This document shows positions 16,582 through 25,209 of a DNA stretch of 64,000 nt, piece after piece. The notes beneath the pieces were generated by a model. The model worked only from the letters and a program-made list of their open reading frames with translations. It was not told the origin of the DNA and ran no database searches. The position numbers were made by a program, and so were the translations under genes. Position 1 is the first letter of the stretch; each line of letters begins with the position of its first letter. This stretch comes from Flagellimonas amphidinii (GTDB lineage: Bacteria > Bacteroidota > Bacteroidia > Flavobacteriales > Flavobacteriaceae), in NCBI RefSeq assembly GCF_013090115.1, contig NZ_JABFNN010000030.1, positions 62,001 through 126,000 of the forward strand, in the 5' to 3' direction.

Positions 16582-17250
16582 TTAATGTGTTATTGGGTTA
16601 AGGTGGTGATAGATGGCTATAAAAGCAAATGCTAAGGGAACCACCACTGCGAATATTTTTGCGAATTTCTTGAAACCTAAGGTGTACTTGTTGTTGACGC
16701 CCATGGATTGTAATGATGATGCGAAGCCATGCCATAGATGTAAACTAAGCAGCACAAATGCAATTACATATAGTGCAGTTCTCCAAAAGGGGGCGAATTT
16801 TTCAACGGTTTCTGCGTAGTATCTTGTTGGGTCTTCTGGATTGGCTTCTACATATTTGTAGGCCATTTCATGAACCCAAAAATCATAAAAGTGAAGTACT
16901 AAAAAGGCCAATATCACCAAACCGGAATAAATCATGTTACGGGATACCCAAGAAGCATTTTCACTTCCTTTATATTTTACATAAGCAACACCCCTGGCTT
17001 TTCGGTTTTGTGCTTCCAGAACAAATCCCATAATAAAGTGAACGATTACACCCACAACCAAAACAGGCTGCATTGCAAACTGTACAATGGGGTTGTAGCC
17101 CATAAAGTGTGATGCTTCGTTAAAGAAGTCGGGGGAAAATACGGAGGCAAGGTTAATGGTTACATGAAGTACCAAAAAAATGACCAAAAAAAGACCCGAA
17201 AGTGCCATTACAATTTTTCGGGCAATTGAAGATTTAATTAATCCACTCAT
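16582..17250 (-). CDS. sdhC: Succinate dehydrogenase cytochrome b subunit
   Basis: 222 residues from the ATG at 17250 (a TTG seven codons upstream is less likely). It is a single membrane anchor of the type B family with about five helices, including [51 protein letters not shown] and [18 protein letters not shown]. Conserved His residues in LHV, VHF, LHF and LHLWHG are positioned as diheme ligands. It transfers electrons to menaquinone. It is first in the sdhCAB operon. No other membrane subunit gene is present, as expected for type B. Confidence 0.94.
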   Translation of the reverse strand: MSGLIKSSIARKIVMALSGLFLVIFLVLHVTINLASVFSPDFFNEASHFMGYNPIVQFAMQPVLVVGVIVHFIMGFVLEAQNRKARGVAYVKYKGSENASWVSRNMIYSGLVILAFLVLHFYDFWVHEMAYKYVEANPEDPTRYYAETVEKFAPFWRTALYVIAFVLLSLHLWHGFASSLQSMGVNNKYTLGFKKFAKIFAVVVPLAFAFIAIYHHLNPITH

Positions 17251-17357
17251 CAGTGCCGGTTTTAGTAACAAATTTACGGCACGGACGAGTTTTTAACAAA
17301 CTTTACGAATGGGAAAGGTTCTTATTTAGAAGGGTTATGATCAAGACTTTTGGAGCT

Positions 17358-18065
17358 TTAATCCCATTCCAGATAGAAGTTGCCCCGCAACTGGGTGGAA
17401 TCAGGGTCAAATCTAATGACATACCACTGACCACTAATAGACGCTATAAGAGATTCGTTTGTTAAAACTCCTTCATAATAGCCATGCTCATCTGAACTGG
17501 GGATGTCCAAGGGGTTTGCATCCTGGCAATAGGTGCAAAAATGCATACTGAAAATATTTCCTTCAATAGACCATGTACCAACTCCCTTGGAATCAGCCTG
17601 CCCAATAATTTCAACTTCAAGTGTTCCGTCCTCAAACAACCAAAATTGTCTATTATATTCAATTTCTTGGGATGTAGTGTCATTGTTTTGTCCACCGGAC
17701 CAGAAGGAATTCTTAAGGACATTGTTCAGTTCAAAACTGGTTTCCCAACTTTTTTCACCGCTGATGGCATTGACTACGATTTCATGGGTGCCTGCGGGCA
17801 AGTGCCTTTCTATTTCTATGGCTCCGGTATTTTGATTTATGCTAAGTCCTTCCAAGTCTTCTTTCAGGTAAAAGGAGCCTTTATCCCCGGGCCATTCCAT
17901 AATCGGGGCTTGTAATGTAACCGTTGACCTGAATTCAACTTCAAAAACGTCCGAGGCATAAGCAAAGGTTATCGGCGAGTCATTTTCATCCTTGGAGCAG
18001 GCCGTACCCAAAAGAAATAGAAGCCCGAAAAGGCAAAGTATAATTCTAGAGTAATTTTTTTTCAT
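17358..18065 (-). CDS. Lipoprotein of unknown function
   Basis: 235 residues. The type II signal peptide MKKNYSRIILCLFGLLFLLGTAC ends in a lipobox Cys followed by an acidic tether (SKDENDS). The mature part is beta-rich, with a possible Ig-like section near 30-110 (SINQNTGAIEIERHLPAGTHEIVVNAISG) and a later CTYC pair. It overlaps the preceding lipoprotein gene by 20 bp, so the two are co-translated. No family is recognised. It is likely exposed at the periplasm or surface. Confidence 0.75.
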   Translation of the reverse strand: MKKNYSRIILCLFGLLFLLGTACSKDENDSPITFAYASDVFEVEFRSTVTLQAPIMEWPGDKGSFYLKEDLEGLSINQNTGAIEIERHLPAGTHEIVVNAISGEKSWETSFELNNVLKNSFWSGGQNNDTTSQEIEYNRQFWLFEDGTLEVEIIGQADSKGVGTWSIEGNIFSMHFCTYCQDANPLDIPSSDEHGYYEGVLTNESLIASISGQWYVIRFDPDSTQLRGNFYLEWD

Positions 18066-18855
18066 AACTGATGGTGTATTTTATGTTAGTACCACTTAAT
18101 CCGGTAGATTTAAAATCAAAGGACAAAAGATTGCCCTCCCCATCCCGGATTTTGTTTTGATATTGATAATAATAATCCCCTATTTGGACAGCTTTAAGGT
18201 CGTTTTGATTGAAAAAATACAATTCATAGGGAGTATAGAAGAAGAATAGACCATGCCATAGCGACAAGGCAGGTTGAAGTGAGATACCTGCAAAGATACC
18301 CCTACTGTTTTCCGAGGTTTCCAATTGTATATGGGTAGTTCCTATGTACATCTCCGCTAGGTTGCTTTCTGAATCAAAACGGCATGAAGTGGGTAGATTG
18401 GCCAAATCGCCATTTATACCATATATGAATTGATCTTCATTGTAAAAAACCGAAGTTTCATGTGTAGCGGCGTTTATTTCCATAACTATTCCGGTTATGA
18501 TATTGTTGTTTCCATAGGTAAAGAAAATGTCATAACCAATCCCGTTCAATACATCTTCCGTGAGCACCTGCATTAATTGACCTTCAGGACTATAATGAAA
18601 TTCCGATTGCTTGCGGGACACATCACCATTGGAGTTTCTCTGTTCGTCGATAAAGGATATATTGTTGTTCGAATCATAGGAGAGTTCATACTGTACTGTT
18701 TGTCCTTCGTTGTACTCCAATGAGATGGTCTTTGGAAAAAAGCCCTGTTCCATTTCGGGGGCCTTGCTGCTGCCATCGTCATTCTTGGAACATTGTACAA
18801 TGGCCAAAAACAAAATGATGTATACCAAGGATTTGACGGTATTCAAAGTTTTCAT
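18046..18855 (-). CDS. Lipoprotein of unknown function (repeat-like beta protein)
   Basis: 269 residues. The signal peptide MKTLNTVKSLVYIILFLAIVQC has lipobox Cys22 followed by SKNDDG. The mature part has short beta-strand units such as YNEGQTVQYELSYDSNNNISFIDEQ and FHYSPEGQLMQVLTED, similar to the RHS/YD-like strand-turn repeats of flavobacterial lipoproteins. It overlaps the next gene by 20 bp and lies 30 bp after the SIMPL-like gene. The function is unknown. Confidence 0.72.
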   Translation of the reverse strand: MKTLNTVKSLVYIILFLAIVQCSKNDDGSSKAPEMEQGFFPKTISLEYNEGQTVQYELSYDSNNNISFIDEQRNSNGDVSRKQSEFHYSPEGQLMQVLTEDVLNGIGYDIFFTYGNNNIITGIVMEINAATHETSVFYNEDQFIYGINGDLANLPTSCRFDSESNLAEMYIGTTHIQLETSENSRGIFAGISLQPALSLWHGLFFFYTPYELYFFNQNDLKAVQIGDYYYQYQNKIRDGEGNLLSFDFKSTGLSGTNIKYTISYEKKLL

Positions 18856-18885
18856 GAATTTGGATGTTTCAATTTATGAGAGTAT

Positions 18886-19491
18886 TTATTTTAGGCTGAA
18901 GGTCACTTCAACATCATACCGAATGGAACTTAACGGTTGGTCATAGTACATGCTGACATGTTGGGAATTATTAATTTCGTTCTTGTCTGTTATTTGAAGA
19001 ATTCCTCCAAGCTGTTTTCCTTGAATTCTTGCAATAACCTCGGCCTTGCCCTGTGCATTTTGAATTGCTTTTTTCAATAATTTCTCAGCTTCTTGCGTAT
19101 CTATGGTAACCTTTGCGCCATAATTTAATCGTTGTACTCCCCAGGATTTTGTGTCCAGAAATTTGATAAATTCTTCAAGGGAAGAGGATTTATATTCGTA
19201 AACAGTCCCTTCTTTTTCATGTCCAAGAACCACATAGGCCATTGGATTTTCTGTAAGCCTGTCCAATGACAAACCGTTTTTTTGAAGTGCTGCATCATAT
19301 TTTTCTTTCATTTGAGTCAATGTCATGGCATCTTCTGGATAGCTTGAGTAGGCCCCGCTCAGCGTCACAGACCCATAAAAGGCTGGAGTTTCATCAAGAT
19401 GTCTGGCACTTCCCAAAACTTTAATGGATGTAACTTCTTGCGCCTGTATGTTGTAGGATAGGAAAAGTAGAATGATTAAAAAACATTTCAT
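18886..19491 (-). CDS. Periplasmic SIMPL-domain-like (DUF541) protein
   Basis: 201 residues with a type I signal peptide (MKCFLIILLFLSYNIQAQ). The later half reads like the SIMPL/DUF541 domain: AEKLLKKAIQNAQGKAEVIARIQGKQLGGILQI, the helix and strand typical of that family, and a final VEVTFSLK strand. SIMPL proteins lie in periplasm or outer membrane; their molecular role is poorly known. It stands between a terminator (19523) and two lipoprotein genes in the same direction. Confidence 0.7.
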   Translation of the reverse strand: MKCFLIILLFLSYNIQAQEVTSIKVLGSARHLDETPAFYGSVTLSGAYSSYPEDAMTLTQMKEKYDAALQKNGLSLDRLTENPMAYVVLGHEKEGTVYEYKSSSLEEFIKFLDTKSWGVQRLNYGAKVTIDTQEAEKLLKKAIQNAQGKAEVIARIQGKQLGGILQITDKNEINNSQHVSMYYDQPLSSIRYDVEVTFSLK

Positions 19492-19522
19492 GGAACTTTG
19501 AAATTTATAATTGAATAAGAAA

Positions 19523-19547
19523 ACTCCCCTACCAATAGCAAGGGAGT
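19523..19547 (-). terminator. Terminator after the collagen-like gene
   Basis: Read on the minus strand, ACTCCCT pairs with AGGGGAGT around a TGCTATTGGT loop, then TTTTCTT. It lies 17 bp after the stop of the collagen-like lipoprotein gene. Confidence 0.6.
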
Positions 19548-19563
19548 AAATAGTTTGTTTGTC

Positions 19564-20202
19564 CTATTCCTCGAAACCAAAATGCTTCGCAACCTCCTCG
19601 TAGGTCATTTTAGAATAATCCATGGATTTGCCAGTCAAGCCCCCCGGAGAATCTGTATCCACTGGGGTTCCACCAGGAATGAGAACGTATCTGTATTCTT
19701 CCAAGAAAGACCCGTCAACAACCGATTCTCCCTCTTCATTGGCCGAAACCGTTATTCTTATCTCTCCGTCTTGAGCTCTAAAGTAGTATGATTGCTGTCT
19801 GGCCGCCCCGAACACAATAGGCAGTGGGTAGACAATATTTCCAAGAGTTATGTCTATTCGTCTGCCATAGACCAAGATGGTCCCAAAATCCAACATGTCT
19901 TCATCCACATCGGGAGCATCAATTGTAAAAGAAGTGGATGTAGCAACAATACTATTTCCAAATTCCGTAGCTACCCAATCGGAATACATCACATTGGCAG
20001 TTCCAGGCTCACCCTGTTCACCCTGCTCACCATCAGTACCATCAGTACCATCAGCACCGTCTGCCCCATCTGGGCCTTGTTCTCCTTGCGGACCTTGTGG
20101 GCCAACTGGACCGGTTTCACCATCTTCTCCAGAACATGAGGTAATTAATGATCCTATAAAAAGGACTGCTAAGGCATAAATAAATCTTGATTTTTTCTGC
20201 AT
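19564..20202 (-). CDS. Collagen-like (Gly-X-Y) lipoprotein
   Basis: 212 residues from the ATG at 20202. A lipoprotein signal (MQKKSRFIYALAVLFIGSLI, then TSC) places Cys23 at the lipobox. Residues 25-66 are fourteen uninterrupted Gly-X-Y triplets (GED GET GPV GPQ and on to GEP), enough to form a short triple helix. The following 145 residues are beta-like and end in an acidic tail (EEVAKHFGFEE). At DNA level the triplets include repeated 9-mers (accatcagt), so length variation by slippage is possible. A trimeric surface stalk is the likely form. It is divergent from a LytTR two-component system with direct repeats in between. Confidence 0.8.
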   Translation of the reverse strand: MQKKSRFIYALAVLFIGSLITSCSGEDGETGPVGPQGPQGEQGPDGADGADGTDGTDGEQGEQGEPGTANVMYSDWVATEFGNSIVATSTSFTIDAPDVDEDMLDFGTILVYGRRIDITLGNIVYPLPIVFGAARQQSYYFRAQDGEIRITVSANEEGESVVDGSFLEEYRYVLIPGGTPVDTDSPGGLTGKSMDYSKMTYEEVAKHFGFEE

Positions 20203-20303
20203 AACGTAATGAGGTTTAAATTTATAAGCCAAAACTAATGAGCGTAGAAAGCAGAGTTTATTGCTTAGGTATGGTGCGAAGAAACCATTTTATACTGCCA
20301 TAC

Positions 20304-20383
20304 TTTTAGTGTGTAAATGACCATTTTACAGTAAGAAAAATGCTTTTTGCATACTATACACTAGAATAACGGTTTATACACTA
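20304..20383. promoter_or_regulatory. Candidate LytTR-type direct repeats in the divergent promoter region
   Basis: TATACACTA at 20355-20363 is repeated exactly at 20375-20383 with an 11-bp spacer (20-bp period). A third, inverted copy with one mismatch, TAGTGTGTA, is at 20307-20315. LytTR regulators bind pairs of about 9-bp direct repeats two helical turns apart. The site is 72 bp before the LytTR regulator gene and about 150 bp from the collagen-like gene. Confidence 0.55.
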
Positions 20384-20455
20384 AAAGGGACAGTCCATAC
20401 CAAATTGGAGAATGGAAGGAGAACATGAATGTAATTTGTAGTAAATAGTAACCCC

Positions 20456-21199
20456 ATGATAAAGGCAATAATTGTTGATGATGAATCTGCAGCAATAAAT
20501 AGTTTGGTTTGGGAACTACAAAAATTTCCCGATGAAATAAAAGTTATGGACACTTTTACTTCTGCCGCTGATGCTATATCTGGAATCAACTATCTAAAAC
20601 CTGACTGCGTTTTTTTAGATATAGAAATGCCTGAAATGAACGGATTTACTCTACTTCAAAATTTAACTTACAGGAACTTTGCCATTGTGGTCACTACAGC
20701 TTATGATCAGTATGCCATTCAAGCTATTAAAGAGGATGTCTTGGATTATCTTTTAAAACCGATAGATGCCGAAGACATCAAGGTGATTTTTGATAAACTG
20801 AGAAAGTTGAGCGTTTCCAACAGCTTTCATGAGCAATTTCAGGAAACCTTGAAAACTTTGACGAAAGCCAGCACCAAACAGATGGTTCAGTTTCCCGTTA
20901 ATGGAAAGATACTTTTTGCAAGGGCGGAGGACATTGTGCATTGTGAATCTGATGGTAATTATACCAATATCTTTTTAGAGTCGGGGAAGAGTTTTTGTGT
21001 ATCCAAAAAGTTGAAGGAAATCGAAGCCATTTTACCAGAGACCATGTTCTTTCGCGTACATAATTCTTATGTCATCAACACGCTAAAAGTCGCGGAATAT
21101 ATCAAAGCTGAAGGATACGTTGTGCTGTCCAATCAAAAAAGCATTTCGGTTTCTAGAGTAAAAAAAGATGCTTTTCTCAAAAAAATGGCACAGTGCTAA
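20456..21199 (+). CDS. LytTR-family response regulator
   Basis: 247 residues. The receiver domain (about 1-120) has the acidic pair in IIVDDE, phospho-acceptor Asp55 in FLDIEMPEMNG, and the conserved Lys in DYLLKPIDAED. The LytTR DNA-binding domain (about 145-245) has ARAEDIVHCESDGNYTNIFLESGKSFCVSKKLKEIE and RVHNSYVIN. It is probably phosphorylated by the kinase encoded 6 bp downstream. Direct repeats of LytTR type lie 72 bp upstream, so it may control itself and the divergent collagen-like gene. Confidence 0.93.
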   Translation: MIKAIIVDDESAAINSLVWELQKFPDEIKVMDTFTSAADAISGINYLKPDCVFLDIEMPEMNGFTLLQNLTYRNFAIVVTTAYDQYAIQAIKEDVLDYLLKPIDAEDIKVIFDKLRKLSVSNSFHEQFQETLKTLTKASTKQMVQFPVNGKILFARAEDIVHCESDGNYTNIFLESGKSFCVSKKLKEIEAILPETMFFRVHNSYVINTLKVAEYIKAEGYVVLSNQKSISVSRVKKDAFLKKMAQC

Positions 21200-21205
21200 G
21201 AACTT

Positions 21206-22741
21206 ATGGAAAGTAGTGGCACGGTACTGCAATTTTTAGAAAACAGCAGCGAAAATGGATTGGGATTTTTAGTAGTTGTCGTTGTTTTTTATCTCTTCGC
21301 TTTTTTTCTGATTCAATATTTTCAGCATAAGAAATTGTTTTTTTTGCTCTATAGCGCATATACCTTTGTAGTGGGTATAGGGCTGTTGAGGTATATTAAA
21401 GGTGTTTTCTTTTCTGACTTTTTCGCTTCGTCATCAGGAAGGGCATTCATAAGGTTTGTACACTATCCCTGTCAGTTGCTGGGCACATTATTGTTCACCT
21501 ATTTCATTATCAATATAATGAGATTGAGGAAACCTTATCCCAAGGCAATTCGGATAATCAACTATTATTATGCAATTACCTCAGTTATTTATTTGATTTT
21601 GTGGGCAATTCAAATGACATCTCCGAGGTCTTACCTTATTGATTATTTCCATGGATTTGTGTACATCCCCACAGGATATATTGTTTTCTTTTGGGTGTTC
21701 TATATGGTATATACCCAAAAGATGATCATTAAAAAATACATCTTTTCAGGAATGTTCGTATTGAGTGTAACATACCTCTTACTTTTCATTTCAACCATAA
21801 AAAATGTTAGGGTAAATGATGATTATCTCTATATTCTATATATAGGAATTTTGATTGAAAGCCTGTTGTTCGCATTAGCGATTGGGCTGGAACAAAAACT
21901 CGTCTATGATGAGAATACCCAAATCCAAAAAAAATACATTTCGCAGTTAGAAGAAAACCAAATCATCAAAGACAGTATCAACAGAACCTTGTCTGAAGAA
22001 TTGGAACAGACGAGAACCAATGTACAGGAGCTTACTGAAGAAGCCAATAGGGAAAGGACAGAAAAGTTGACCATGGCTTTTGAAAACAAATTTTCTCAAT
22101 TGAGATTGGACGCCCTTAGAAGTCAAATGAGTCCGCATTTTATTTTTAATGCGATGAACTCCATTAAATCATATTTCATAGAAAACGATCGTGAAAGAGC
22201 CATTTATTTTTTGACCAAGTTCTCCAAACTGATCAGAAACATTCTGGAAAGTTCCAGAAAGGAGCAAATATCACTAGCTGAGGAGTTAAAAATCTTAGAG
22301 GTTTATGTGGAGATTGAGAGCAATCGTTTTAAAAATAATATTGAATTTTCCATAGCAATTAATGCGGACATCAATATTGAAAAAATAATGGTCCCCCCAC
22401 TTTTTTTACAGCCCTTTGTAGAAAATGCCATTTGGCACGGATTGCTGGCCAAGGAAGGAGAAAAACATCTGGCCATTCGTGTTGGAAAAGCCAAAAAGCC
22501 AAAAAGCATAGAAATTCAAATTGAAGATAATGGAATTGGTAGAAAAGCGGCTAAACTAAAAAACACAAATAACGTCTTCAAAAAAAAATCTTTGGGGTTG
22601 TTACTGACCAAAGATAGGTTGGACCTTTTCACCAAAAAACTGGGGCACCCACATACTTATATAATTCAAGACTTGTCTGATTCAACTGATAAAAACCCGG
22701 CAGGCACGCTTGTTATCGTTAACGTACCAGAAATAACTTGA
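21206..22741 (+). CDS. Membrane sensor histidine kinase (LytS-like, 7TM type)
   Basis: 511 residues. Seven hydrophobic segments occupy about 18-235 (for example GLGFLVVVVVFYLFAFFLI and YILYIGILIESLLFALAIGL), a 7TM sensing module. A coiled coil follows (about 240-300, KKYISQLEENQIIKDSINRTL). The kinase core has His311 in SQMSPHFIFNAMNS, PPLFLQPFVENAIWHG and DNGIGRKAAK as N-box and G-box, and a final TLVIVNVPE. It partners the LytTR regulator 6 bp upstream. The signal is unknown. Confidence 0.92.
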   Translation: MESSGTVLQFLENSSENGLGFLVVVVVFYLFAFFLIQYFQHKKLFFLLYSAYTFVVGIGLLRYIKGVFFSDFFASSSGRAFIRFVHYPCQLLGTLLFTYFIINIMRLRKPYPKAIRIINYYYAITSVIYLILWAIQMTSPRSYLIDYFHGFVYIPTGYIVFFWVFYMVYTQKMIIKKYIFSGMFVLSVTYLLLFISTIKNVRVNDDYLYILYIGILIESLLFALAIGLEQKLVYDENTQIQKKYISQLEENQIIKDSINRTLSEELEQTRTNVQELTEEANRERTEKLTMAFENKFSQLRLDALRSQMSPHFIFNAMNSIKSYFIENDRERAIYFLTKFSKLIRNILESSRKEQISLAEELKILEVYVEIESNRFKNNIEFSIAINADINIEKIMVPPLFLQPFVENAIWHGLLAKEGEKHLAIRVGKAKKPKSIEIQIEDNGIGRKAAKLKNTNNVFKKKSLGLLLTKDRLDLFTKKLGHPHTYIIQDLSDSTDKNPAGTLVIVNVPEIT

Positions 22742-22859
22742 TTGAAATTCTCCTAGGATTAAAGTTGAATTAAGAAATTGAATATTAATTACGTGCAATC
22801 TCTTTAATCCCAATTTTTATCCGATATTACAGCTCAATTTCAATTGGTTCCTGTCAGGT

Positions 22860-23750
22860 ATGGACATTGCTATTTTATCGGTTAGTCTTAATGTGCACTC
22901 AACGCGCCGTATAGTTGAAGAAGCTCAAAATGCAGGACATTATGTTGAATTGATCGATCATACCAAGTGTTCGGTAAAGTTAGGTGATGGCAAACCCCAA
23001 ATTTATTTGGGAGAGGATAATGTCACCAATGAATTTGATGCCATAATACCCAGAATAGGAACCAAAGTAACCCGCCACGGAGCTGCTATTGTGAAACAAT
23101 TTGAAATGAACAATGTTTTCAGTACGGCCAGATCTTTGGGCATTACCAGGGCCAGAAATAAAGTGCGGACACTTCAGATCATGGCCCGAAAAGGAATTCC
23201 CATTCCAGAAACTGTATTTTCCATTAACCCAGATAATATTGAAGAGCAGATTAAATTACTGGGAGGTCCACCTGTAATTATCAAACTGCAAGAAGGCACA
23301 CACGGTCAAGGGGTGATATTGGCCGAAAGTAAGAAGTCGGCAAAATCTATTATTGATACCTTTTATAAAATGGATACCAGTATTTTGTTGCAACGGTATA
23401 TTGAAGAAGCACACGGAGCGGATATTCGTATTATTGTAGTGGGCAATAAGGTCATTGCAAGCATGAAAAGAACCAGCGAAGTGGATGAGTTTAGATCCAA
23501 CGTACACCGTGGAGCAGACACGGAGGCTATTAATCCCACGGCAAAAGAACAGGATATTGCATTGAATGCAACCAAATACTTGGGCTTGGGTGTCGCGGGT
23601 GTGGACCTCATGCGATCTAAAAAAGGACCTGTTCTTCTAGAGGTAAATGCTTCTCCAGGGCTAAAAGGAATTGAAGCGGCGACAGGAATCAATGTGGCCA
23701 AGCACATTATTCAATTTGTGGAACGCAATGGGTACAGAAAAAGAAAATAA
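22860..23750 (+). CDS. rimK: RimK-family ATP-grasp ligase
   Basis: 296 residues. RimK adds glutamate residues to the C-terminus of ribosomal protein S6 in E. coli; relatives make other glutamyl or amino-acid links. Here the ATP-grasp core has VIIKLQEGTHGQGVIL, ILLQRYIEEAHGADIRIIVVG, MKRTSEVDEFRSNVHRGAD, and VDLMRSKKGPVLLEVNASPGLKGIE with the magnesium-binding Glu and Asn. It overlaps the following aspartoacylase-like gene by 23 bp, a strong sign of a joint pathway. The acceptor in this organism is not shown by the sequence. The gene starts after a 118-bp space with no clear promoter. Confidence 0.9.
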   Translation: MDIAILSVSLNVHSTRRIVEEAQNAGHYVELIDHTKCSVKLGDGKPQIYLGEDNVTNEFDAIIPRIGTKVTRHGAAIVKQFEMNNVFSTARSLGITRARNKVRTLQIMARKGIPIPETVFSINPDNIEEQIKLLGGPPVIIKLQEGTHGQGVILAESKKSAKSIIDTFYKMDTSILLQRYIEEAHGADIRIIVVGNKVIASMKRTSEVDEFRSNVHRGADTEAINPTAKEQDIALNATKYLGLGVAGVDLMRSKKGPVLLEVNASPGLKGIEAATGINVAKHIIQFVERNGYRKRK

Positions 23751-24687
23751 AACCATTTACATTAATGGAGATGAGATTAAACCCGGGGAGCAAAAGCTTG
23801 CCCATATCAATATTGCGCGGTTACCAACAGGCACACTTATTGATATTCCCATTCATGTTTTCAATGGAAAAAAAGCTGGCCCCACGGTTTTGGTGCAGGC
23901 AGGGTTACATGGCGATGAAATTAACGGAGTGGAGACTTTGCGCAGAATGCTCCAGGACAAAACTTTCAATATTACTAAAGGTGCGGTAATTGTTGTTCCT
24001 ATCCTGAACATCTTTGGATTTATTCATTTTTCTAGGGATGTACCAGATGGGAAAGATGTAAATAGGAGTTTTCCTGGCAGAAAAACCGGATCGTTGGCCA
24101 GTAGAATTGCCCATACCTATACTTCACTGGTTTTGCCCCAGGTAGATTTTGGAATTGATTTGCACACCGGGGGAGGGCAACGGCACAATCATCCCCAAGT
24201 TCGTTATACGGCGGATGACATTAAAAGCAAAGAATTGGCCGAAGCTTTTGGTGCACCACTCTATTTTCCTTCAAGATTGATAGCAGGTTCTTTTAGAAAG
24301 ACTGCCTTTAAAATGGGAATCCCAACTATAGTTTATGAAGCTGGGGAAAGTATGCGATTTAATGAAAAAGCTATTGAAAAGGGTATCACAGGAATTCATA
24401 ATGTATTGAGTGTTTTGGGAATGATGCCCAAAGGGAAATCAACAAAATCCAAAAAATCAATACACCTAGAATATGCTCGTTGGGTTAGAGCTCCAAAAGC
24501 AGGTATGTTTGTGCCTCAGATAGCCAACGGTGCAACTGTGACCAAAGGTCAAATTATTGGTTTGATTGCTGACACGTATGCAAAGAAGAACAAAAAAATA
24601 AGGGCTCCTTTTGACGGATATGTATTTTGTATCAATCACCAAGCAGTGGTGAACCAAGGTGATGCCTTATTCCATTTGGGGCGATAG
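23728..24687 (+). CDS. Succinylglutamate desuccinylase/aspartoacylase-family zinc hydrolase
   Basis: 319 residues from the ATG at 23728, inside the end of rimK (23-bp overlap). The zinc carboxypeptidase-like core has GLHGDEINGVE (His and Glu ligands), NRSFPGRKTG with the substrate arginine, and IDLHTGGGQRHNHPQVR with the third ligand. IVYEAGESMRFNE supplies the probable catalytic Glu. A C-terminal lipoyl-like beta barrel (about 250-319) ends the protein. The family removes acyl groups from amino acids. Pairing with RimK suggests removal or turnover of glutamyl-type modification, but that is inference. It overlaps the convergent 146-residue gene by 21 bp. Confidence 0.88.
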   Translation: MGTEKENKTIYINGDEIKPGEQKLAHINIARLPTGTLIDIPIHVFNGKKAGPTVLVQAGLHGDEINGVETLRRMLQDKTFNITKGAVIVVPILNIFGFIHFSRDVPDGKDVNRSFPGRKTGSLASRIAHTYTSLVLPQVDFGIDLHTGGGQRHNHPQVRYTADDIKSKELAEAFGAPLYFPSRLIAGSFRKTAFKMGIPTIVYEAGESMRFNEKAIEKGITGIHNVLSVLGMMPKGKSTKSKKSIHLEYARWVRAPKAGMFVPQIANGATVTKGQIIGLIADTYAKKNKKIRAPFDGYVFCINHQAVVNQGDALFHLGR

Positions 24688-25107
24688 ACTGGCTTTTGCG
24701 TCACGTATTTTTTCCATGCTCCATGCCACAGCATCTTCCAGATTGGAAAACTGTCGAATGCTATTTTTGAAGAACATACGCTCCAGAACTATACTGGATA
24801 GGCCACTTTTATCATAAGCAACAACAGAATAATATTCAAGTTGATGTCTGTTGATGTAGAATTTCAACCAATCCGTAGGTACAACGGAATAGTTGTTAAT
24901 CCGATTGGAAATGTAGGCAATAGGAGTATCCGTGCCAATAACTTCATAAGCAATAGCTATTATTTTTTGGGCCATGCTCCAATTGAAGACAACGCCTTCT
25001 TTAATTTCAGAAACCACCAACCCATCAAAAAAATAAAATACACCAAATTCGCACTCACGAATTTCTTTGATGTTTCTGAAGAATTCTATTTCCTTGATGT
25101 GCTTCAT
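24667..25107 (-). CDS. Conserved hypothetical protein (STAS/SpoIIAA-like pattern)
   Basis: 146 residues, cytoplasmic, with no signal. The alternation of strand and helix in IRECEFGVFYFFDGLVVSEIKEGVVFNWSMAQKIIAIAYEVIG then PIAYISNRINNYSVVPTDWLKFY resembles the STAS/SpoIIAA-like fold found in short flavobacterial proteins. The fold is a guess by pattern. It overlaps the convergent aspartoacylase-family gene by 21 bp and has a 102-bp space before the next minus-strand gene. Confidence 0.65.
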   Translation of the reverse strand: MKHIKEIEFFRNIKEIRECEFGVFYFFDGLVVSEIKEGVVFNWSMAQKIIAIAYEVIGTDTPIAYISNRINNYSVVPTDWLKFYINRHQLEYYSVVAYDKSGLSSIVLERMFFKNSIRQFSNLEDAVAWSMEKIRDAKASLSPQME

Positions 25108-25209
25108 GTTTGAGTTATAAACCCAATTCCAAATCGGGGGATTGTAAAAATAAGAATATAAAGTGTTTTTTGATGTAAGAATTAAGGGTGTCCAGAAAGT
25201 AATTTTACG

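Noticed and set aside
22756..22810. 9-bp inverted repeat GGATTAAAG / CTTTAATCC between the histidine kinase gene and rimK as a terminator
   Set aside because: A 37-nt loop and no T-tract next to the stem make it a weak case; recorded as present only.
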